54,884 nt of DNA from Methylorubrum aminovorans (lineage in GTDB: Bacteria; Pseudomonadota; Alphaproteobacteria; Rhizobiales; Beijerinckiaceae): contig NZ_BPRC01000027.1 in NCBI RefSeq assembly GCF_022179725.1, positions 1-54,884 of the forward strand, in the 5' to 3' direction. The notes beneath the pieces were generated by a model that searched no databases, was not told where the DNA came from, and was given only the letters and a program-made list of their open reading frames with translations. Positions 50,396 through 54,884 of the stretch are shown here, in pieces (position 1 is the stretch's first letter; every line of letters starts with the position of its first letter). Made by a program: the position numbers and the translations under genes.

Positions 50396-52141
50396 TCAGG
50401 CGCCGACGAGGGCGAGGCGGCGCTTCAGGTCCTCGACCGTGAGTTCGCCCTCGGTGCGGGCCTCGCGGACCTCGCCGCCGTCGGGGCGCATCAGGATGAG
50501 GGTCGGCGGTCCGACCACCTCGAAGCGCCGCATCAGGGCGCGGGTGGCGTCGTCGTCGCGGGTGACGTCGGCGCGGATGACCGAGACGGCCCTCAGCCTC
50601 GCCCGGATGCCGGGGTCAGCCAGGACCGTCCGTTCGTTGGTCTTGCAGACGCTGCACCAGTCGGCGGCGAACTCGACGAGCACCGGCTTGCCCGCGGCAC
50701 GGGCCGCCGCGAGGGCGGCCTCGAAAGCCGGGACGGAGGAGACAGACCGGCTCTCCTCGACGTGAACCGCTCGCGACGGGCCGAAGCCTGCGAGCGGCCG
50801 GAGCGGGTCGGTCCCGCCGCCCGCGGCGCCGACGACGAGGGCGCAGCCGTAGGTCACGGCAACGATACCGGCGACCTTGCTTAGCCGGCCCGCGGCACCC
50901 GCCCTGAGGACGTCGAACGCCCCGACGAACACGCCGACGCCGATCGCCAGCGCGCCCCAGAGCACGAGGGAGACCTCGGACGGCACGAGGCGCGAAACCA
51001 TGGTGATGGCCAACGCGAGGAAGACTACGCCGAAGGCCTGCTTGGCCGCGACCAGCCAAGGGCCTGACTTCGGCAGGATACCCGCCCCGAACGTCCCGAA
51101 TGCGATCAGCGGCAGGCCCATGCCGAGGCCGAGCGCGAACAGGGCGGCGGCGCCGCGCGCCACGTCGCCGGTCTGGGCGACATAGAGGAGGGCCGCGGCG
51201 AGTGGCGGCGTCACGCAGGGCCCGACGATCAGGGCGGAGGTGAAGCCCATGACAGCGGCGGCGCCGAGCGCGCCAAGCTTGCCTCCGTTCAGGCGTGACA
51301 GCCGGCCGGCGACGCCGGACGGCAGCGCCAGGTCGAACACGCCGAACATCGACAGGGCCAGGGCGGCGAAGGCTGCGGCGAGCAGTCCAAGCGCGGCGGG
51401 AGTCTGGAGTGCGTTTTGAAGGTTGCGCCCGGACCATGCCGCCGCCACGCCGAGCGTCCCGTAGGCCAGCGCCATCGCGATCACGTATGTGCCGGAGAGT
51501 ACGAAACCTCGTCCGGCCGAGAGCCGCTCCCCGGACCGGGCCAGCATGCCGGCCAGCACCGGGACCATCGGGAGCAGGCACGGGGTGAAGGCCAGGAGCA
51601 GGCCGAGCCCGAGGAAGGTCGCCAGGACGCCCGCGAGATGGCCCGAGAGCAGGCCGCTCGCGGGCTCGGCCTGCGCGTCCGTGGCCGGCGTCGCGGCGGT
51701 CGCGGTCGCCTGCGGACCTAGCGCGGGGACCTCGATGACCTTGTTGATCGGCGGGTAGCAGATGCCCTTCTCGGCACAGCCCTGATAGGTGACGCGCACC
51801 TCGCGCACCCCCGCGAGAGCCGCACCCGGCACGATGGCCTCCGTCGCGCCGTGATAGACTTCCGTCGGCCCGAAGTTGGGGTCATCCTTGGTCTCGCCGA
51901 GCTGGGTGCTGACAGGAAGCTCCCTGCCGCTCGCGTCGGTGGCGGCGATCTTGTCACGGTAGAGGTAGGTGCCGGGGGCGATGGTCCATCGCAGGCGCAG
52001 CGAGAGGTCTGGGTCGCGAGCCGCATCGACGGTGAAGGGCGTCGGCCGCGCACCGGGCTCGCGGCACTGCCCCGGTGACCACAGCGAGGAGCCGGTCCAG
52101 AGCAGGGCAGCGAGGATAAGGTGGGTGAAAACGTTCGGCAT
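50396..52141 (-). CDS. dsbD: DsbD, thiol:disulfide interchange protein
   Basis: 581 residues, the full three-domain length. The N-terminal periplasmic domain has YQGCAEKGICYPP. The eight-helix core has the electron-relay cysteines in LAFTPCLLPMVP and LIVGPCVTPPLA. The C-terminal thioredoxin domain has FAADWCSVCKTNE. It carries electrons from cytoplasmic thioredoxin to periplasmic partners, so it could also feed SoxW, since no soxV is present in this window. It is divergent from the two-component genes, with a CTTAAG direct repeat between. Confidence 0.93.
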   Translation of the reverse strand: MPNVFTHLILAALLWTGSSLWSPGQCREPGARPTPFTVDAARDPDLSLRLRWTIAPGTYLYRDKIAATDASGRELPVSTQLGETKDDPNFGPTEVYHGATEAIVPGAALAGVREVRVTYQGCAEKGICYPPINKVIEVPALGPQATATAATPATDAQAEPASGLLSGHLAGVLATFLGLGLLLAFTPCLLPMVPVLAGMLARSGERLSAGRGFVLSGTYVIAMALAYGTLGVAAAWSGRNLQNALQTPAALGLLAAAFAALALSMFGVFDLALPSGVAGRLSRLNGGKLGALGAAAVMGFTSALIVGPCVTPPLAAALLYVAQTGDVARGAAALFALGLGMGLPLIAFGTFGAGILPKSGPWLVAAKQAFGVVFLALAITMVSRLVPSEVSLVLWGALAIGVGVFVGAFDVLRAGAAGRLSKVAGIVAVTYGCALVVGAAGGGTDPLRPLAGFGPSRAVHVEESRSVSSVPAFEAALAAARAAGKPVLVEFAADWCSVCKTNERTVLADPGIRARLRAVSVIRADVTRDDDATRALMRRFEVVGPPTLILMRPDGGEVREARTEGELTVEDLKRRLALVGA

Positions 52142-52188
52142 GGGCAGGGTCCGGGATCGGATCGGCCCGCCGCGGGTCGGAAACGCAG

Positions 52189-52205
52189 CTTAAGCCAGGC
52201 TTAAG
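52189..52205 (+). promoter_or_regulatory. PmrA/QseB-type box between dsbD and the response regulator
   Basis: CTTAAG (52189-52194), five bases CCAGG, then CTTAAG (52200-52205). A direct repeat of this hexamer at an 11-base period is the known box of PmrA/BasR and related QseB-type OmpR-family regulators. It lies 48 bases from the dsbD start and 38 bases from the regulator start, so it could control both directions. Confidence 0.65.
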
Positions 52206-52243
52206 CGGGGCCCGGAGGATGGGGGCCGTAAAGGGAGACACGC

Positions 52244-52906
52244 ATGCGCATCCTCGTCGTCGAGGACGACACCATCCTGTCGGACGGTCTCAGGGCTGGT
52301 TTGGGCCTGGGCGGGGCGACGGTCGATTGCGTCGCAACCTGCGCCGACGCCGAGGCGGCGCTCGCCACGAGCGCGTTCTCGGCCATCGTGCTCGACCTGA
52401 TGCTGCCCGACGGCTCCGGCCTCGACGTGTTGCGGGGGCTTCGCCGCCGGAACGACCGGACGCCGGTCGTCCTGCTGACGGCCCGGGACGCCGTGACCGA
52501 CCGGATCGCCGGGCTCGACGATGGCGCCGACGACTACCTCGGCAAGCCCTTCGACCTCGACGAGCTCTCCGCCCGCATCCGTGCCGTCGTCCGGAGGGCC
52601 TCGGGTCGGGCCGCCGCGCTCCTGGAGCACGGCGGAATTCGGCTCGACCCCGGCAGCCTTGCCGTCACCGTCGACGGTGTGCCGGTCGCCGTCTCCCGGC
52701 GCGAGGTCATGGTTCTGGCGGCCCTCATGGAACGACCTAACGTGCTTCGCTCCAAGGTCGAACTGGAGGAGCGGCTCTACGGCTGGCAGGAGGAGGTCGA
52801 GAGCAACGCGGTCGAGGTCCACGTGCACAACCTGCGTGCCAAGATCGGCAAGCACGCCATCGAGACGGTCCGAGGTCTCGGATACCGGATGAGGGCACTC
52901 GCATGA
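52244..52906 (+). CDS. OmpR/QseB-type response regulator
   Basis: 220 residues. The receiver domain shows VEDDTILSDGLRAGL, the phosphorylated Asp in IVLDLMLPDGSG, the Thr/Ser in VVLLTARDA and the Lys in LGKPFDLDEL. The C-terminal winged helix has PVAVSRREVMVLAALMERPN and VEVHVHNLRAKIG, then ETVRGLGYRMRA. It is coupled to the kinase gene by an ATGA overlap. The CTTAAG box upstream suggests autoregulation and control of the divergent dsbD operon. Confidence 0.92.
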   Translation: MRILVVEDDTILSDGLRAGLGLGGATVDCVATCADAEAALATSAFSAIVLDLMLPDGSGLDVLRGLRRRNDRTPVVLLTARDAVTDRIAGLDDGADDYLGKPFDLDELSARIRAVVRRASGRAAALLEHGGIRLDPGSLAVTVDGVPVAVSRREVMVLAALMERPNVLRSKVELEERLYGWQEEVESNAVEVHVHNLRAKIGKHAIETVRGLGYRMRALA

Positions 52907-54219
52907 GGTCGCTACGCGTCAGGCTTTTCGCCATCCTCGTCCTCGCCACCGGCCTGATCTGGCTCAGCGCGGTCGCCTGGATCTATCTCGGCTCGAAGCG
53001 CGAGGTGGAGCAGGTCCTCGACAACCGCCTGCAGGAAGCCGCCCGCATGGTCAGTTCCCTGGTGGGTGCGGTTGGGAGCGCTGGCCCGGACGGGGCACCC
53101 CGAACCTTCCCGGCCCCGACGGCCTACGAGCGGCAGCTTTCTTGCCAGATCTGGTCGCTCGACGGGCGCATGGTAGCGCGGTCGACCGGGGCCCCGGAGC
53201 GCCGCCTGACCGACGCGCCGGCCGGCTTCTCGCAGCGCGAGGTCGACGGCGAGACCTGGCGGGTGTTCACCGTGGAGGATGCCGAGAGAGGTGTGCGGGT
53301 CATGGTGGGTGATCGTCTTGGCCTCCGCGAGCGCCTCGTCACTGACCTCATCATGGGCCTGGTCACACCCGCCATCCTGATGGTTCCGTTGCTCGGCATG
53401 CTGATCTGGGCGAGCCTCGGTCGGGGCTTGCGTCCCTTGCGGCTGATGGCGCGGGACCTCGCGGGTCGCGGCGCCGACGACATGAGTGCGATCGACACAA
53501 ATCGGACGCCGGCGGAGGTGCGTCCCCTGGCAGACGCCCTGAACGGGCTGTTCCTCAAGGTCGAATCGGCCCGCCGGCACGAACGGGAAGTGACGGCCTT
53601 CGCCGCGCATGAACTGCGAACACCGCTCGCCGGCCTCAAGGTCCAGGCCCAGGTCGCCATGGCCGCCACCGACCCGGACGTGGCGAAGGCGGCGCTGAGA
53701 CAGATCCTTGCGGCCGTCGACCGGACCACGCGCCTCGTCCGCCAGTTGCTCGACGCCGCCCAGCTCGATGCCGCAGGGGAGGCGCCCTCCCTGGCGGAGG
53801 TCGACGTCGGCGCACTGGTGACGGAGACCGTGGAGGGGATGCGGACGCCTCCCGGGGTCCGGACCCAAATCGATCCGGGGCTACGGGGCTACACGCTGCT
53901 GGCCGACCCGGAAGGCCTGCGCCTCGCAGTCCGAAATCTGCACGAGAACGCCGTGCAGCACATGGTGACCGGCACGGTGGCTTGGGGCGCGCGGCCGCAT
54001 GGCGAGGGCATCGTCGTTCGCGACGAGGGACCGGGCATTCCGGAGGAGGAACTGCCCCACGTCACGACACGGTTCTTCCGTGGGCGACACAAGAGCGAGA
54101 CGGGTAGCGGTCTCGGCCTCGCCATCGCCGAGATGGCGTCCCGCCGGAGTGGCCTGAGCCTGCGGCTGCGCAACCGGACGGATCGCCCGGGGCTTGAGGC
54201 GGAGATCCTCCCGGGCTGA
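52903..54219 (+). CDS. QseC-like sensor histidine kinase
   Basis: 438 residues. Two membrane helices (LFAILVLATGLIWLSAVAW, and TPAILMVPLLGMLIWASLG at about 150) flank a periplasmic sensor of about 120 residues with a single Cys (RQLSCQIWSLDGR). A HAMP region follows, then the H-box FAAHELRTPLAGLKVQ, the N-box VRNLHENAVQH, and G boxes VRDEGPGIPEEE and GSGLGLAIAEMA. The signal is unknown. Given the Dsb genes under likely control, periplasmic thiol or redox stress is a reasonable guess. Confidence 0.9.
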   Translation: MRSLRVRLFAILVLATGLIWLSAVAWIYLGSKREVEQVLDNRLQEAARMVSSLVGAVGSAGPDGAPRTFPAPTAYERQLSCQIWSLDGRMVARSTGAPERRLTDAPAGFSQREVDGETWRVFTVEDAERGVRVMVGDRLGLRERLVTDLIMGLVTPAILMVPLLGMLIWASLGRGLRPLRLMARDLAGRGADDMSAIDTNRTPAEVRPLADALNGLFLKVESARRHEREVTAFAAHELRTPLAGLKVQAQVAMAATDPDVAKAALRQILAAVDRTTRLVRQLLDAAQLDAAGEAPSLAEVDVGALVTETVEGMRTPPGVRTQIDPGLRGYTLLADPEGLRLAVRNLHENAVQHMVTGTVAWGARPHGEGIVVRDEGPGIPEEELPHVTTRFFRGRHKSETGSGLGLAIAEMASRRSGLSLRLRNRTDRPGLEAEILPG

Positions 54220-54225
54220 GACCGG

Positions 54226-54549
54226 TCAGCCGAGCTCCGGGCAGAAGATGTCCTTGAGGGTCGCCAGCACCCGCGCGGCCCTGGGGTCCTCAAGGCGGTA
54301 GTGGATCGTCTGGCTCTCGCGCCGGAACGCGACCAACCCATCCTCGCGCAGCTTGGCGAGGTGCTGCGACAGGGCCGATTGGCTGAGCTCGACCTCCCCG
54401 GCGAGGCTGGTCACGTCCATCTCGCCGCGGGCGACCAGCAGGCACAGGATGAGCAACCGCTTCTCGTTGGCGAGGAGGCGGAGCAGGCGGGCCGCGTCGG
54501 CGGCCTTGTCCTGCAGGCGCATCAGGTCGGTCGGAGTCGCTACGTCCAT
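54226..54549 (-). CDS. BigR-like ArsR-family repressor
   Basis: 107 residues with the ArsR fold: RLLRLLANEKRLLILCLLVA, LAGEVELSQSALSQHLAKL (recognition helix) and FRRESQTIHYRLE. Two cysteines, in LILCLLV and near the end in DIFCPELG, match the pair that forms a disulfide or tetrasulfide in BigR/SqrR when reactive sulfur is present. It is convergent with the kinase gene, 6 bases apart. Its promoter carries the same AT-rich element as the sulfide operon at 46-48 kb, so it is the likely repressor of that operon and of itself. Confidence 0.82.
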   Translation of the reverse strand: MDVATPTDLMRLQDKAADAARLLRLLANEKRLLILCLLVARGEMDVTSLAGEVELSQSALSQHLAKLREDGLVAFRRESQTIHYRLEDPRAARVLATLKDIFCPELG

Positions 54550-54577
54550 CGGTCCGTATCCCAGAATGTCAGCCTTA

Positions 54578-54599
54578 TCTTATTTAGGCGATCCTAATA
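54578..54599. promoter_or_regulatory. candidate BigR operator at its own promoter
   Basis: TCTTATTTAGGCGATCCTAATA. The inner TTAGG-CGAT-CCTAA is a perfect inverted repeat. It matches the element at 48258-48278 (TCTTATTTAGCATCATCTAAT) and lies 29 bases upstream of the ATG, over the probable -10. Confidence 0.6.
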
Positions 54600-54752
54600 T
54601 AAAATCAGGGGCTGTGCTCCTTCTTTGCCCACTCCGCGGCTTCGCCCAGGAGGTCATCAAAGGCTTTTCCTGGTGCCGCCTTGCTGCCATCGTCCCCGAG
54701 GTAATCGGGCGCAGGCGCGGAAGGAGTGATCTGCGTCGGTCGCAAAGGCCAA

Positions 54753-54776
54753 GGGCCGCCATTGTATTGGCGGCCC
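54753..54776 (+). terminator. hairpin in the left flank of the insertion sequence
   Basis: GGGCCGCCA (54753-54761), the loop TTGTAT and TGGCGGCCC (54768-54776) form a perfect 9-bp stem followed by a short T run. It may be a terminator or part of the insertion-sequence end. The rest of 54600-54855 shows no gene. Confidence 0.5.
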
Positions 54777-54855
54777 CCTTTATGGATGGCCCGCCCCTCA
54801 CCGGGCTGCCCTGCTAGGCTGGCAGGGTAGCGGAGATGAGGAACGGAGCGAGACG

Positions 54856-54884
54856 ATGCCGATCACGGTGTTGGGGATCGACCT
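54856..54884 (+). CDS. start of a probable IS110-family transposase (cut by the window end)
   Basis: The ATG at 54856 opens MPITVLGIDL, the usual beginning of IS110-family transposases, whose RuvC-like DEDD domain starts with the Asp in GIDLAK/GIDLGK. GGAGCGAG upstream could serve as ribosome binding site. Only nine complete codons are visible, so the call is tentative. Confidence 0.5.

Overview
The window is GC-rich and carries fragments of an NAD-dependent formate dehydrogenase and an MxaD-like SRPBCC protein, a complete Sox thiosulfate-oxidation locus and ECF/EcfG-type regulation. Together these point to an alphaproteobacterium, most likely Methylobacterium/Methylorubrum or a close relative in the Hyphomicrobiales. 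The many transposase remnants, gene fossils, unrecognised genes and an integrase suggest an accessory region of a chromosome or megaplasmid. No rRNA, tRNA or CRISPR array was seen.

Layout. 1-1.1 kb: the tail of an IS3-family element that has cut into a gene of unknown function. 1.5-6.6 kb: an unrecognised protein convergent with a large PrimPol-helicase fusion, probably a replication protein of a plasmid or mobile element. 6.7-7.5 kb: fossils of an MFS transporter and of formate dehydrogenase. 7.7-16.5 kb: a defence-type island with a Kiwa pair (kwaA-kwaB), AraC and IS630 debris, an AddAB-like helicase/nuclease pair and a truncated abortive-infection C-terminal domain. 16.5-21.0 kb: a tightly packed minus-strand operon of seven unrecognised small proteins led by an AAA+ ATPase. 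21.4-24.9 kb: small unrecognised genes, several with broken frames. 25.4-26.9 kb: a tyrosine recombinase. 27-29 kb: an atypical ORF, a membrane-protein fragment and a small gene.

29.1-31.9 kb holds an iron/redox group: a Dps-like protein with an export signal, a small basic protein, cytochrome b561, a VIT-family transporter and, convergently, a small Cys-rich exported protein. 32.1-33.9 kb is a block of three decayed genes. 34.1-43.3 kb is the sulfur-oxidation locus: soxW-soxXYZABCD-soxH-like-dsrE on the minus strand, with soxS-soxR divergent. The Sox multienzyme complex oxidises thiosulfate in the periplasm, SoxW/SoxS supply thiol redox functions, and SoxR (ArsR family) is the likely repressor. 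A recurring AT-rich motif near the soxX, soxW, soxS and soxC starts is a candidate SoxR operator.

43.3-48.2 kb carries a YeeE/YedE transporter, an EcfG-like sigma factor with a NepR-like N-terminal extension, and a sulfide-detoxification operon (two small YeeE/YedE proteins, a TauE/SafE exporter, a persulfide-dioxygenase-like Blh and a rhodanese). The promoter of that operon shares an AT-rich element with the promoter of a BigR-like ArsR repressor 6 kb away (54.2-54.6 kb). 48.4-54.2 kb carries a DsrE-like protein, an L,D-transpeptidase, a DsbA-like protein and DsbD, divergent from an OmpR/QseB-like two-component system. Their shared promoter has a CTTAAG-N5-CTTAAG box. The window ends at the start of a probable IS110-family transposase.
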